A DNA stretch of 64,000 nucleotides from Ruegeria halocynthiae (GCF_000743705.1 NZ_JQEZ01000001.1:922070-986069); one strand, 5' to 3'. Numbered from the stretch's first letter, positions 9,153 through 19,144 are shown. Numbers and translations: made by a program. The notes: generated by a model not told the origin, from the sequence alone.

Positions 9153-10289
9153 TTACTGGGCCGCTGAAAGCCAGGCACATGATTGGAGGTCAGCCGACAC
9201 CCGGATCATCGAATTGAAATTGAGTTGTGACGCGCCGGGCAAACCTATCAACTGCGCAGGATAGGTTGTGGCGGCAAACAGCGCATCCTGTAGCGGCACA
9301 CCGACCTGATGAACCAACACCCGCAACGCGGTTGTCAGGTCAAGATCGGCCCCGGCCAGCGTCCCGTCTTCCAGGGTTAGCCGCCCGTCGGTTCGGGTGA
9401 TCCGGCGGCCTTCCAACCGGAATTCGGTTTGCTCTGTGCCCGCCACGGCCATGGCGTCGCTGACCAAAAATATCCGCCCCGGCTGGGTTTTGGCGGCCCA
9501 CGCGGCCCGCATCACTTCGGGGTGGACGTGGATGCCATCGGCGATCAAACCCGCCGACAAGCCGCCATTGGCAAGCGCTGCGCCGACCACGCCCGGCTCT
9601 CGGTTTCCAAGCTGGCTCATGGCGTTGAACAGATGGGTTACACAGCGCGCGCCTGCCTCGGCGTACCGCTGGCAGGTGGCAAAGTCCGCATCGCTGTGCC
9701 CCAATGAAATCAGGATTCCGGCATCGGCAAGCGTCTTAACCTGCTGTTCCGAAACCGCCTCGGGGGCGATGGTGACCTTGAGGCACGGCAGTTCACTTGC
9801 TGCCGCGATCAGTGCGGTCAGATCCGCATCTTCCATGGGTCGGATCAGCGCCGCGTCATGGGCCCCCTTGCGGGCAACCGACAGATGCGGCCCCTCAAGA
9901 TGCAGGCCCGCCACACCGGGCACGCCTTGGCGCACCGCCTGTATCGCGGCCTTTATCGCCGCCTGTGTTTTTTCTGCCGTGTCGGTGATCAGCGTGGGCA
10001 ACAGGGACGCCACCCCCAATCGGCGGTGCGCGCTGGTGATCCGGCGGATCGTCTCAACCGACGGATCATCGTTGAACATGACGCCGTCGCCGCCGTTGAC
10101 CTGCAGGTCAACGTAACCGGGGCTGAGGATGTCCCCGTTCAGGTCAATCACCCGCCCTTCGGTCGGCAACTCGGATTCAGGCAGGATTTCGGCCGATGCG
10201 CCATCGCGAAAGAGGATCGCGCGGCCATACAGCAAACGCGCGCCGTCAAAGACGGGTCCGTTCCGAAATGCTACCGTGCCTGTGGTCAT
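9153..10289 (-). CDS. nagA: N-acetylglucosamine-6-phosphate deacetylase
   Basis: 378 aa. Hydrolyses GlcNAc-6-P to glucosamine-6-P and acetate in the cytosol. It carries the NagA signatures GYVDLQVNGGDGVMFND, the metal-binding Glu in HLEGPHL, LGHSDADF, HLFNAMSQLGNREPG and the catalytic Asp in LVSDAMAVAGT. The start overlaps the stop of the upstream SIS-domain gene by 4 bp, placing it as the last gene of the leftward amino-sugar operon (kinase, gntR, deaminase, nagA). It links the kinase/MurQ product GlcNAc-6-P to the SIS deaminase. Confidence 0.95.
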   Translation of the reverse strand: MTTGTVAFRNGPVFDGARLLYGRAILFRDGASAEILPESELPTEGRVIDLNGDILSPGYVDLQVNGGDGVMFNDDPSVETIRRITSAHRRLGVASLLPTLITDTAEKTQAAIKAAIQAVRQGVPGVAGLHLEGPHLSVARKGAHDAALIRPMEDADLTALIAAASELPCLKVTIAPEAVSEQQVKTLADAGILISLGHSDADFATCQRYAEAGARCVTHLFNAMSQLGNREPGVVGAALANGGLSAGLIADGIHVHPEVMRAAWAAKTQPGRIFLVSDAMAVAGTEQTEFRLEGRRITRTDGRLTLEDGTLAGADLDLTTALRVLVHQVGVPLQDALFAATTYPAQLIGLPGASQLNFNSMIRVSADLQSCAWLSAAQ

Positions 10290-11314
10290 ACGGTCTCCGT
10301 CACTTTTTTCAGATGCCGAGGGGCGTCCGGGTCGATGCCCCGGCTGCGCGCCACGGCCTCAATCATGCTGTAGAACGAGGTGATAACGCTGATCGGGTCC
10401 GTCAGCCAGTGATCGGTGCGCGTCACCGGCAGGCTGTGCGCGCGCGCCACCTTGTCCGTCGCAGCGAACACCGTCGCGCCCTTGTCCGCCAGCGCATCCG
10501 CAGCTTCGGCAGTGGCCTGTTCTGCGGCGTCACGGGCGGCAAAAACAATCGTTGGAAATCCTTCCTCAACGATTGAGACCGGCCCATGCAGAACCTCAGC
10601 CGCCGAATAGCTTTCGGCGTGAATCTGGCAGGTTTCCTTGATCTTCAATGCCGCTTCGCAGGACATCGCATAAGACGGCCCGCGCCCTAGCGTAAACAAC
10701 GACCTGCCGGTAATCGTTTCAGCCGCTGCCGACCAGTCACATTGCGCCGCCTGTTTCAGGTGGTTGGGTAAAGTATGAAGGGTTTTGCTAAGTTCGACGT
10801 CCCCCTTGATTTCCGCCAGCAACCAAAGCCCGGCCACCAGAGAGGTGACAAAGGTCTTGGTGGCGGCCACACTCAGCTCTGGCCCGGCGTGCAGGGGCAA
10901 CACCGCATCGGCGGCATCGGCCAAGGGTGACCCCGTGGCGTTGGTAATCGCAACCGTCACCGCGCCCGAGGATTTCAGGGATCGCGTCATACCCACGATG
11001 TCCGGGCTTTGCCCTGACTGAGACACCGAAAGGCATAAGGCCCCCCTTGCCTTTAGATCAACGCCATAGATCGAACTGACCGACGGCCCGACCGAGGCGA
11101 CGGGTAGGTTCATCAGCAGCTCACTGGCGTATTTCAGATAGGTGCAGGCGTGGTCGGATGACCCCCGCGCCACCGAGATCAGAAACTGCGGGTCCGCGTC
11201 CCGCACCTTGCTTGCCGCCTGCTGAATGTTGGCAGCACCCTGGGTCAGTAATCTTTCAACGGCATCGGGTATCTCAAGGACCTCCTGACGCATCTTCGAA
11301 CTGTGTTCCGTCAT
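10286..11314 (-). CDS. SIS-domain glucosamine-6-phosphate deaminase-type protein (NagB-II/AgaS-like)
   Basis: 342 aa with two tandem SIS (sugar isomerase) domains, as in the isomerase half of GlmS but lacking the glutaminase domain. Visible are SVARGSSDHACTYLKY, SVSQSGQSPDIVG and PELSVAATKTFVTSL. In proteobacteria this architecture replaces classical NagB and converts glucosamine-6-P to fructose-6-P and ammonia. The ATG at 11314 is preferred because the longer frame would run into the gntR coding end. It is co-transcribed with gntR (19 bp) and nagA (4-bp overlap). GlmS-like isomerase activity remains an alternative, but context favours degradation. Confidence 0.88.
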   Translation of the reverse strand: MTEHSSKMRQEVLEIPDAVERLLTQGAANIQQAASKVRDADPQFLISVARGSSDHACTYLKYASELLMNLPVASVGPSVSSIYGVDLKARGALCLSVSQSGQSPDIVGMTRSLKSSGAVTVAITNATGSPLADAADAVLPLHAGPELSVAATKTFVTSLVAGLWLLAEIKGDVELSKTLHTLPNHLKQAAQCDWSAAAETITGRSLFTLGRGPSYAMSCEAALKIKETCQIHAESYSAAEVLHGPVSIVEEGFPTIVFAARDAAEQATAEAADALADKGATVFAATDKVARAHSLPVTRTDHWLTDPISVITSFYSMIEAVARSRGIDPDAPRHLKKVTETV

Positions 11315-11333
11315 GAACTTCCGGCCTTTCCGG

Positions 11334-12083
11334 TTACAACCGCAATTCGGCGACAAAATCGTAGGCGTCACCGCGATATAGCGACCGGGTCAGTTCGGCG
11401 ACCCGCCCGTTTTTGAGGAAGGAGACACGCTCGATATTTAGTCCGGCGGCCCCTTCTGGTACATCCAGAAGCTCGGCCTCGCGCGCCGCTAGGTTAAGCG
11501 CCGAAATCTTCTGCACCGCGCGCACCGGACGCCTGCCCAGACCATCCAGAACTTCATACAACGAGGTGGTCACCTCGATCGGGTTCGGCAGGATGTCCAA
11601 CGGCAGGGCAGCGCGTTCCAGCGCCAAGGGGCGGCCGTTCGCCTCGCGCAAGCGGTAGATGCGGGAAATCTGCTCTCCATCCGACAGGCTCAGCGCCTTT
11701 ACCTCTTGGGCGGTTGGGGCAAATACCCCACGCTCCAACCATTTGGACGTGGTTTGCATCCCCCGGCTCGCCATATCCTCAGTGAATGAGGTCAGATGCT
11801 TTAGCGATTGCTCGACGCGCGGCATCCGTTCGCGAATGAAAGACCCCGACCCCTGACGCTGTTCGATCACACCTTCCTGAACAAGCTCCTGAATGGCCTT
11901 CCGTACCGTGACGCGTGACAGATCCGTAATTTCGACCAGTTCACGCTCCGATGGCAGCGACGCATTTGGGGCAAGCACACCGGTGTCGATCCCCTCTTGC
12001 AACCTACGCCGCAACTGGACGTATCGCGGACCATTTTCCGGTGTCAGCCACAAGTCGGCGCGCAGGAATTCAGTGATGCTCAT
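11334..12083 (-). CDS. GntR-family regulator with UTRA domain, amino-sugar operon repressor candidate
   Basis: 249 aa. The N-terminal winged helix-turn-helix includes SERELVEITDLSRVTVRKAI and QRQGSGSFI. The C-terminal half is a UTRA effector domain, which in NagR/DasR-type proteins binds phosphorylated amino sugars. The start overlaps the kinase stop by 14 bp. It is encoded inside the operon it most likely controls. The probable operators are the paired GGTATT repeats at 12949-12965 and 13070-13086, placed on the promoters of both divergent operons. Confidence 0.9.
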   Translation of the reverse strand: MSITEFLRADLWLTPENGPRYVQLRRRLQEGIDTGVLAPNASLPSERELVEITDLSRVTVRKAIQELVQEGVIEQRQGSGSFIRERMPRVEQSLKHLTSFTEDMASRGMQTTSKWLERGVFAPTAQEVKALSLSDGEQISRIYRLREANGRPLALERAALPLDILPNPIEVTTSLYEVLDGLGRRPVRAVQKISALNLAAREAELLDVPEGAAGLNIERVSFLKNGRVAELTRSLYRGDAYDFVAELRL

Positions 12084-12945
12084 GCCGGACCTCCGCTGCC
12101 AACGCCAGCGCCCCTGTCAGCGGCTCACCCAAGGGTGGGCGGATGGCGGATTGCATATCGGTAGGCAGGTAATCTGCGTATTGCATCGCAATGCCCCCCG
12201 TCAGGCAAATCGCCTTGCCAGCCTGCCAACCCAGTTGTTTTGCGATACCCGCGATATAGTCGGCCCCAGCCCGCATGATCAGCTGGGCGACCTGATCACC
12301 AGACCGGGCCGCCGCAGTCACATCCGGCGCAAGCGCCCCGAACTGGGCGGGTGTCGCAGCACCCGCAAAGCGCACGATACCAGCCGGGCCATGCAGGTCC
12401 GCCAACAGTTTCTGCGTCAGTCCGGTGTCGACTTGCGTGCCATCATATGCGCAAAGCGCCGCAGACAACGCGCGCCGCCCGACCCACTGGGCCGATGCCT
12501 CATCCCCAAGAACCGATCCCCAGCCCCCGGCAAACCGCATCACACCATCCTGCTGCGCTGCAAGGAAAGATCCGGTGCCGCAATGCGCAATCACGCCGTC
12601 CTGCGCACCAAGGGCCCCACGCAATGCCGCAGGGCGGTCATCTTCTATCCGCGCGTTCGTCAGCCCCAACGCGGCCCGCAGGCGATCCGCCATCCGCGCA
12701 TCGGTTACACCGGCCAGCCCGACGAAAGCGGGCCATTTGATCATGTCCCGAACCTTGACGCCAAGCACACCGGCCAAGTCTTCAATCCCAGCTTTGATCT
12801 GAACAAGCGCGCCATCAAAATCGGTCGAAACATTGGCCGCACCCGTTTCGACACTATGAAAGGTGTCGCCAATCCTACAGGCAACGCGGCAGCGCGTTCC
12901 ACCGCCATCCACAGCCATTACAGCGCTGATCCGAGACTCAGTCAT
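12070..12945 (-). CDS. BadF/BadG-type N-acetylglucosamine (or MurNAc) kinase
   Basis: 291 aa, ASKHA-fold kinase of the BadF/BadG/BcrA/BcrD family. The phosphate-binding loops AVDGGGTRCRVAC (start) and IAHCGTGSFLAAQQ are clear. It phosphorylates imported GlcNAc and/or MurNAc at O6; members of this family include dual GlcNAc/MurNAc kinases. First gene of the leftward operon. The frame is open to 13287, but only the ATG at 12945 gives a normal kinase N-terminus. That ATG has no SD and follows a perfect TATAAT (12955-12960) by 9 bp, so the mRNA may be leaderless. Confidence 0.85.
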   Translation of the reverse strand: MTESRISAVMAVDGGGTRCRVACRIGDTFHSVETGAANVSTDFDGALVQIKAGIEDLAGVLGVKVRDMIKWPAFVGLAGVTDARMADRLRAALGLTNARIEDDRPAALRGALGAQDGVIAHCGTGSFLAAQQDGVMRFAGGWGSVLGDEASAQWVGRRALSAALCAYDGTQVDTGLTQKLLADLHGPAGIVRFAGAATPAQFGALAPDVTAAARSGDQVAQLIMRAGADYIAGIAKQLGWQAGKAICLTGGIAMQYADYLPTDMQSAIRPPLGEPLTGALALAAEVRHEHH

Positions 12946-12948
12946 GAC

Positions 12949-12965
12949 AATACCATTATAATACC
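12949..12965 (-). promoter_or_regulatory. Paired GGTATT operator and -10 box of the leftward amino-sugar operon
   Basis: On the minus strand two GGTATT hexamers lie exactly 11 bp apart (12960-12965 and 12949-12954), one helical turn. A perfect TATAAT (12955-12960) lies between and across them. The start codon follows 3 bp later. This fits a repressor site on the promoter; GntR binding is inferred. Confidence 0.55.
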
Positions 12966-13060
12966 TTTTCTCACTGCGAAAGCCTGAAATCACCAGAGTT
13001 GATGAAAAAATTCGCCCTAAAACGAAAAATACGACCACCAAGACCAGTATAATAAATTTG

Positions 13061-13088
13061 TAGACAAGTGGTATTGAATAGGTATTGT
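13061..13088 (+). promoter_or_regulatory. Promoter and paired GGTATT operator of the murQ-ABC operon
   Basis: TAGACA (13061-13066) and TATTGT (13083-13088) are spaced 16 bp and fit -35 and -10 boxes. Two GGTATT hexamers, 13070-13075 and 13081-13086, are 11 bp apart and fill the spacer and -10. This is a mirror image of the pair in front of the kinase. Occupancy by the GntR protein would block both operons. Confidence 0.55.
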
Positions 13089-13117
13089 ATCGGGAACACC
13101 TGGGAGGGGAGATTCTT

Positions 13118-14005
13118 TTGACGCTGCCGTCAACCGAACAACTGCATGACGCCTCGGCCATTCTGGACCGAAGCGATCTGACCGCTTCGGCGCAGGCCCT
13201 GGTCGAGGGGCAGATTGCCGCCGCAACATCGGTTCGTGCCGCATTGGGCGCCATCGCGGATGGGGCCAAAGCGATGGCCAGCACCATACGCTCGGGCGGG
13301 GTTCTGCACTATGTGGCGGCCGGGTCTTCCGGCCTGATGGCGGCGGCGGATGCGCAAGAGCTGGGTGGCACCTTCTCAATCTCTCCCTCTCAATTAAAGA
13401 TACACATGGCAGGCGGCCTGCCGACCGGGGTCGAAATGCCCGGCGGGGCCGAGGATGCCGCCGGTGACCTTGCCCAGGCACTTAGTTCACTACAGGCGCG
13501 GGACACGGTGGTTGCGGTGTCAGCCAGCGGCTCGACCCCGTACACGCTGACCGGGAGCGAAATCGCGCGCGCATCCGGCGCAACCATTCTCGGGATCGCC
13601 AACAACGCGGACAGCCCGCTGTTATTGGGCGCAGATATCCCGATCTTGCTGGCCACCCCGCCCGAGCTAATCTCGGGGTCGACACGCATGGGCGCGGGCA
13701 CAGCGCAGAAGATCGCCCTGAACATGCTGTCATCGCTGATGGCGCTGGAGCTTGGCCATGTACATGGCGGGATGATGGTAAATCTGCGGGCTGACAATGA
13801 AAAACTACGCGCCCGCGCAACCGGCATTGTCGCCCGTATCGCCAATGTTGACGCGGACGCCGCGCAACACGCGCTGGATGCCGCCAACGGGGACGTGAAG
13901 CCTGCGGTTCTGATCGCGGCGCGCGGCCTGTCCCTGACGGATGCGGCAGCGCGGCTGCGCGCGACCGGGGGAATTCTGAACAAGGCATTGGAAACAGAGA
14001 CATAA
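13118..14005 (+). CDS. murQ: N-acetylmuramic acid 6-phosphate etherase-like protein (MurQ)
   Basis: 295 aa, usual MurQ length. Cleaves the lactyl ether of MurNAc-6-P to give GlcNAc-6-P and D-lactate. SIS-fold signatures are AAGSSGLMAAADAQELGG, VSASGSTPY, PELISGSTRMGAGTAQK and GHVHGGMMVNL. The two glutamates implicated in MurQ catalysis appear as E81 and E112, with the same 31-residue spacing as I recall for E. coli (83/114). The TTG at 13118 is chosen because GGGAGGGGAG sits 6 nt upstream; the earlier TTG at 13085 has no SD and overlaps the -10. The N-terminus is divergent, so activity on a related phospho-amino-sugar is possible. Confidence 0.85.
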   Translation: MTLPSTEQLHDASAILDRSDLTASAQALVEGQIAAATSVRAALGAIADGAKAMASTIRSGGVLHYVAAGSSGLMAAADAQELGGTFSISPSQLKIHMAGGLPTGVEMPGGAEDAAGDLAQALSSLQARDTVVAVSASGSTPYTLTGSEIARASGATILGIANNADSPLLLGADIPILLATPPELISGSTRMGAGTAQKIALNMLSSLMALELGHVHGGMMVNLRADNEKLRARATGIVARIANVDADAAQHALDAANGDVKPAVLIAARGLSLTDAAARLRATGGILNKALETET

Positions 14006-14030
14006 CTACGAACCAACTGGGAGAATGAAA

Positions 14031-15284
14031 ATGACACGCAGAAGCCTGAAACTGGCCTTACTTGGCACCACCCTGATGGCGACAACCGCATACGCCGAAG
14101 ATGTGACGCTGACGATCGAAAGTTGGCGCAACGATGACCTGACCCTGTGGCAGGATCAGATCATCCCCGCATTCGAAGCGAAACACCCCGGGATCAAGAT
14201 CAATTTCACCCCGTCCGCCCCGGCGGAATATAATGCCGTTCTGAATTCAAAGCTGGATGCGGGTTCAGCCGGCGATTTGATCACCTGCCGCCCGTTCGAT
14301 GCGTCATTGGCGCTGTATGAGGCCGGGCATCTGACCGACCTGTCCGGGGTCGAGGCAATGGGCAACTTCTCGGACGTGGCCAAATCGGCCTGGCAGACCG
14401 ATGATGGTTCGGCCAGCTTCTGCGTTCCGATGGCCTCGGTGATCCATGGCTTCATCTACAACAAGGACGCCTTTGCCGAATTGGGTATCGAGGCCCCGAC
14501 AACCGAGGATGAATTCTTTGCCGCGCTCGACAAGATCCGCGAAGACGGCACTTATGTCCCGATGGCCATGGGCACCAACGACCAGTGGGAAGCCGCCACG
14601 ATGGGTTACAACAACATTGGCCCTAACTACTGGAAAGGCGAAGAAGGTCGCCAGGCGCTGATCGCGGGCGAACAGAAGCTGACAGATGAGGCCTGGACCG
14701 CGCCCTACGCCACTTTGGCTCGCTGGGGCGAGTATCTGGGCGACGGGTACGAGGCACAGACCTATCCCGACAGCCAGAACATCTTTACCCTCGGCCGCGC
14801 TGCGATCTACCCGGCGGGGTCTTGGGAAATCTCGGGCTTTAACGCGCAGGCCGATTTTGAGATGGGCGCGTTCAAGCCGCCGGTGCAGAACGCTGGCGAC
14901 ACCTGCTATATCTCGGATCACACTGACATCGGCATCGGCATGAACGCCGCAACCGAGCACCCCGAAGCGGCCGAGACATTCCTGGCCTGGGTCGCCAGCC
15001 CGGAATTCGCCGAGATCTTCGGCAACGCCCTGCCCGGATTCTTCCCGCTGTCTGACACGCCGGTCGATCTGCAAGACCCGCTGGCGAAAGAGTTTGTCGG
15101 CTGGCGTGGCGAATGTGAATCCACCATCCGCTCGACCTATCAGATCCTGTCGCGCGGCACGCCGAACCTGGAAAACGATACCTGGGGCGCATCTGTGGCG
15201 GCCATCAAGGGCACCAGCACCCCGGCCGAACTGGGTGCCGAACTGCAGGAAGGTCTGGCGTCATGGTACGCGCCGCATCAATAA
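14031..15284 (+). CDS. ABC transporter sugar-binding protein (CUT1 family)
   Basis: 417 aa periplasmic solute-binding protein of the carbohydrate uptake 1 type. The signal peptide spans about residues 1-22 (basic MTRRSLK, hydrophobic core, cleavage after TAYA). The mature part begins with the family pattern VTLTIESWRNDDLTLWQDQI. The ATG at 14031 has GGGAGA at 6 nt; the ATG at 14025 abuts the SD and is less likely. It lies between murQ and its permeases, so the ligand is most likely GlcNAc, a chito-oligosaccharide or MurNAc. A 10-bp hairpin follows the gene. Confidence 0.92.
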   Translation: MTRRSLKLALLGTTLMATTAYAEDVTLTIESWRNDDLTLWQDQIIPAFEAKHPGIKINFTPSAPAEYNAVLNSKLDAGSAGDLITCRPFDASLALYEAGHLTDLSGVEAMGNFSDVAKSAWQTDDGSASFCVPMASVIHGFIYNKDAFAELGIEAPTTEDEFFAALDKIREDGTYVPMAMGTNDQWEAATMGYNNIGPNYWKGEEGRQALIAGEQKLTDEAWTAPYATLARWGEYLGDGYEAQTYPDSQNIFTLGRAAIYPAGSWEISGFNAQADFEMGAFKPPVQNAGDTCYISDHTDIGIGMNAATEHPEAAETFLAWVASPEFAEIFGNALPGFFPLSDTPVDLQDPLAKEFVGWRGECESTIRSTYQILSRGTPNLENDTWGASVAAIKGTSTPAELGAELQEGLASWYAPHQ

Positions 15285-15300
15285 TCATCTGATCGAACCC

Positions 15301-15328
15301 TATCCGGGCGGCGTGGATCGCCCGGATA
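15301..15328 (+). other. Intercistronic hairpin after the binding-protein gene
   Basis: A perfect 10-bp stem (15301-15310 with 15319-15328) with an 8-nt loop lies 16 bp after the binding-protein stop and has no T-run. Such hairpins protect the upstream mRNA and raise binding-protein expression over permeases in other sugar operons; here that role is inferred. Confidence 0.6.
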
Positions 15329-15356
15329 ATCCCGACACCCCATTGAAAGCAATCCC

Positions 15357-16271
15357 ATGAACCGCCCCCGCATCCGCTGGCATATCGTCGTGTTCCTTGC
15401 ACCGGCTGTTCTTGTTTATACGGCGGTGATGATTTTCCCGCTGTTCAACACGCTGCGTCTGGCGCTGTTCACCGAGGTTGACCAGACCCGCGTGTTTGTC
15501 GGGTTGCAAAACTTTCGGACCCTGTTCTTCGATCCGATCTGGTCAGAACAATTCTGGAATGCGCTGGGGAACAACTTTTGGTTTTTTCTGATTCATATGC
15601 TGGTGCAGAACCCCATCGGCATCGCCTTGGCCGCGCTTCTCAGCCACCCGCGCCTGCGGTTTGCCGCGCTGTATCGGTCGGCGATCTTCATTCCCACCAT
15701 CCTGAGCTTTGTGATCGTTGGCTTTGCCTGGAAACTGATCCTGTCGCCGATCTGGGGCATCGCACCATCTATGCTGGACGCCATCGGGTTGAAATCACTG
15801 TTCGCGCCTTGGCTGGGGAAAGAGGAATATGCCCTGACGACGCTGGCGCTGATCTCGGTCTGGCAGTTTGTCGGCATCCCGATGATGCTGATCTATGCGG
15901 CCCTGCTGACCATCCCCGAAGAAATTCTGGAAGCGGGTGAGATTGACGGGATCACCGGTGCCTCGGCGTTCTGGAAGATCAAGCTGCCGCTGATCCTGCC
16001 GTCGATCGGCATCATCTCGATCCTGACCTTTGTGGGTAATTTCAACGCGTTCGACCTGATCTATGCGTCACAGGGCGCGCTGGCCGGCCCGGATTTCTCG
16101 ACCGACATTTTGGGCACGTTCATGTACCGCACGTTCTTTGGTTTCCAGTTGCAACTGGGTGATCCGCACATGGGATCGGCCATTGCTGGGGCGATGTTCG
16201 CCATCATCCTAGTGGGCGTGTGTATCTACCTGTTTGGCATCCAGACCCGGATGCGCCGGTATCAGCTATGA
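15357..16271 (+). CDS. Sugar ABC transporter permease 1 (CUT1, MalF-like)
   Basis: 304 aa inner-membrane permease with six hydrophobic helices, starting IVVFLAPAVLVYTAVMIFPLF. The EAA loop is EEILEAGEIDGITGASAFWK, followed by KLPLILPSIGI. It forms a heterodimer with the next permease and docks on the ATPase at 18149. It lies 72 bp after the binding-protein gene, with the hairpin between, and 10 bp before permease 2. Weak SD (GAAAGCAA). Confidence 0.93.
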   Translation: MNRPRIRWHIVVFLAPAVLVYTAVMIFPLFNTLRLALFTEVDQTRVFVGLQNFRTLFFDPIWSEQFWNALGNNFWFFLIHMLVQNPIGIALAALLSHPRLRFAALYRSAIFIPTILSFVIVGFAWKLILSPIWGIAPSMLDAIGLKSLFAPWLGKEEYALTTLALISVWQFVGIPMMLIYAALLTIPEEILEAGEIDGITGASAFWKIKLPLILPSIGIISILTFVGNFNAFDLIYASQGALAGPDFSTDILGTFMYRTFFGFQLQLGDPHMGSAIAGAMFAIILVGVCIYLFGIQTRMRRYQL

Positions 16272-16281
16272 GGGCCACGTG

Positions 16282-17121
16282 ATGAACAAAGCACGCCAAA
16301 ACCCGTTCAACGTCGTCGCCATGCACGGCGCGTTGATCCTGTACACGCTGGTCGCGTTGTTTCCAGTGTTTGTGATCCTGATCAACAGTTTCAAAACACG
16401 GCGCGCAATCTTTCGGGAACCACTGGCCCTGCCCAACGCAGACAGCTTTTCGCTGATCGGATACCAGACGGTGATGAAGCAGGGCGATTTTTTCCTGTAC
16501 TTCCAGAACTCGATGATCGTCACGGTCGCGTCGCTGTTCTTTATCCTGCTGTTTGGCGCGATGGCTGCCTATGCGCTGTCCGAATATCAGTTTCGGGGCA
16601 ATCTGCTGATGGGCCTGTATCTGGCATTGGGCATCATGATCCCGATCCGCATCGGGACAGTGGCGATCCTCGAGATGATGGTGGCGACCGGGCTAGTGAA
16701 TACCCTGTGGGCATTGATCCTGGTCTATACGGCCCAAGGCTTACCGCTGGCAGTGTTCATCCTTTCGGAATTCATGCGACAAGTCAGCGACGACCTGAAG
16801 AACGCCGGGCGCATTGACGGGCTGTCGGAATACACGATCTTTTTCCGCCTAGTGCTGCCTTTGGTCCGCCCTGCCATGGCCACTGTGGCGGTGTTCAACA
16901 TGATCCCGATCTGGAACGATCTGTGGTTCCCACTGATCCTGGCCCCGGCAGAAGAGACCAAGACGCTGACTCTGGGCAGCCAGGTCTTCATCGGTCAGTT
17001 CGTCACTGACTGGAATGCGGTGCTGTCTGCCCTTTCCATGGCGATCCTGCCAGTCCTGATCCTGTACATCATCTTTTCGCGCCAGCTTATTCGCGGCATC
17101 ACATCCGGAGCAGTGAAATGA
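16282..17121 (+). CDS. Sugar ABC transporter permease 2 (CUT1, MalG-like)
   Basis: 279 aa, the usual MalG-class length. It opens with MNKARQNPFNVVAMHGALIL, and the EAA loop is DDLKNAGRIDGLSEYTIFFR followed by LVLPLVRPAM. The frame extends upstream into permease 1, but the ATG at 16282 (or GTG at 16279), 10 bp after its stop, is the sensible start, with GAGGG upstream. Its stop overlaps the start of the oxidoreductase gene (ATGA at 17118). Confidence 0.93.
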   Translation: MNKARQNPFNVVAMHGALILYTLVALFPVFVILINSFKTRRAIFREPLALPNADSFSLIGYQTVMKQGDFFLYFQNSMIVTVASLFFILLFGAMAAYALSEYQFRGNLLMGLYLALGIMIPIRIGTVAILEMMVATGLVNTLWALILVYTAQGLPLAVFILSEFMRQVSDDLKNAGRIDGLSEYTIFFRLVLPLVRPAMATVAVFNMIPIWNDLWFPLILAPAEETKTLTLGSQVFIGQFVTDWNAVLSALSMAILPVLILYIIFSRQLIRGITSGAVK

Positions 17122-18148
17122 CCCGTGTTCTGATCGCAGGCCTTGGCAATATGGGGTTGAGCCACGCGTTGGCCCATCACCATCACCCCGATGCGCAGAT
17201 CGTTGGGCTGGTGAACCGATCCGGGCAAGTAGACCATCCGGAGCTGGCAGATTACCCGGCCTATTCGGACTTTGAAACGGCGCTGGCCGAGACCAAGCCT
17301 GATCTGGTCGTGATCGCCACCTATTCCGACAGCCATGCCGATTATGCCTGTGCCGCGATGGAGGCGGGTGCCCATGTTTTTGTCGAAAAACCTCTGGCCA
17401 CCAATGTTGTTGATGCGCGCCGCGTGGTTGCGGCGGCCAAGCGGCTGAATCGCAAGCTGGTCGTCGGCTATATCCTGCGCCACCACCCGTCATGGGTGCG
17501 GTTGATTGATGAGGCGCGCAATCTGGGCGGACCTTATGTGTTTCGGCTGAACCTGAACCAGCAATCTTCGGGCGCGGAATGGGAAACACACAAGGCGCTG
17601 ATGCAGACGACTTCTCCGATTGTCGATTGCGGCGTGCATTACGTCGACGTGATGTGCCAGATCACCGATGCGCAGCCCGTTCGCGTACACGGAATGGGCC
17701 TGCGCCTGTCGGACGAAATCGCCGAAGACATGTATAACTATGGCCAGTTTCAGGTGGTATTCGCCGACGGCTCGGTCGGGTGGTATGAGGCGGGCTGGGG
17801 CCCGATGATGTCCGAAACCGCGTTCTTTGTGAAAGATATCGTGTCGCCAAACGGCTCGGTCTCCATCACCGATGGGAACAAGGGTGCATCGTCCGACATC
17901 GACGGCCACACCAAAGTGGGCGGGCTTTCGATTCACACCTCGCAAGGCGACCGAACCATCGAGATGCCGGATGAGCCCGGCCATCAGGACCTGTGCAACG
18001 CCGAGCAGGCATTCATGCTGCGTACCATCACCAACGATATCGACCTGACCCGTCACATGAACGACGCGGTTCAATCCCTCGCCATTTGTCTGGCCGCGGA
18101 TCAAAGCATCCGCACCGGCCAACCCGTTTCCCTTGAGGAGCCCGCGCC

Positions 18149-18152
<4 letters not shown>
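17118..18152 (+). CDS. Gfo/Idh/MocA-family NAD(P)-dependent sugar oxidoreductase
   Basis: 344 aa. The N-terminal Rossmann fold starts VLIAGLGNMGLSHALAHHHH. The family's catalytic Lys lies in HVFVEKPLATNVV near residue 95. The C-terminal alpha/beta substrate domain has the HYVDVM segment. These enzymes oxidise or epimerise sugars at a ring hydroxyl. It is locked between permease and ATPase by 4-bp overlaps at both ends, so it belongs to the amino-sugar uptake unit. No known GlcNAc/MurNAc route requires such an enzyme, so it hints at an extra or different substrate. Confidence 0.9.

Positions 18153-19144
<992 letters not shown>

Noticed and set aside
11893-12987. 364-codon open frame antisense to the kinase and gntR genes
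   Set aside because: Low-complexity Arg/Pro/Thr-rich product, opposite two genes with clear motifs.
13085-13117. Upstream TTG start for murQ
   Set aside because: It overlaps the predicted -10 box and lacks an SD, while the TTG at 13118 has a strong SD at the right distance.
12946-13287. Longer N-terminus for the amino-sugar kinase
   Set aside because: It would cover the divergent promoter region and the start of murQ; the extra residues do not resemble the kinase family.
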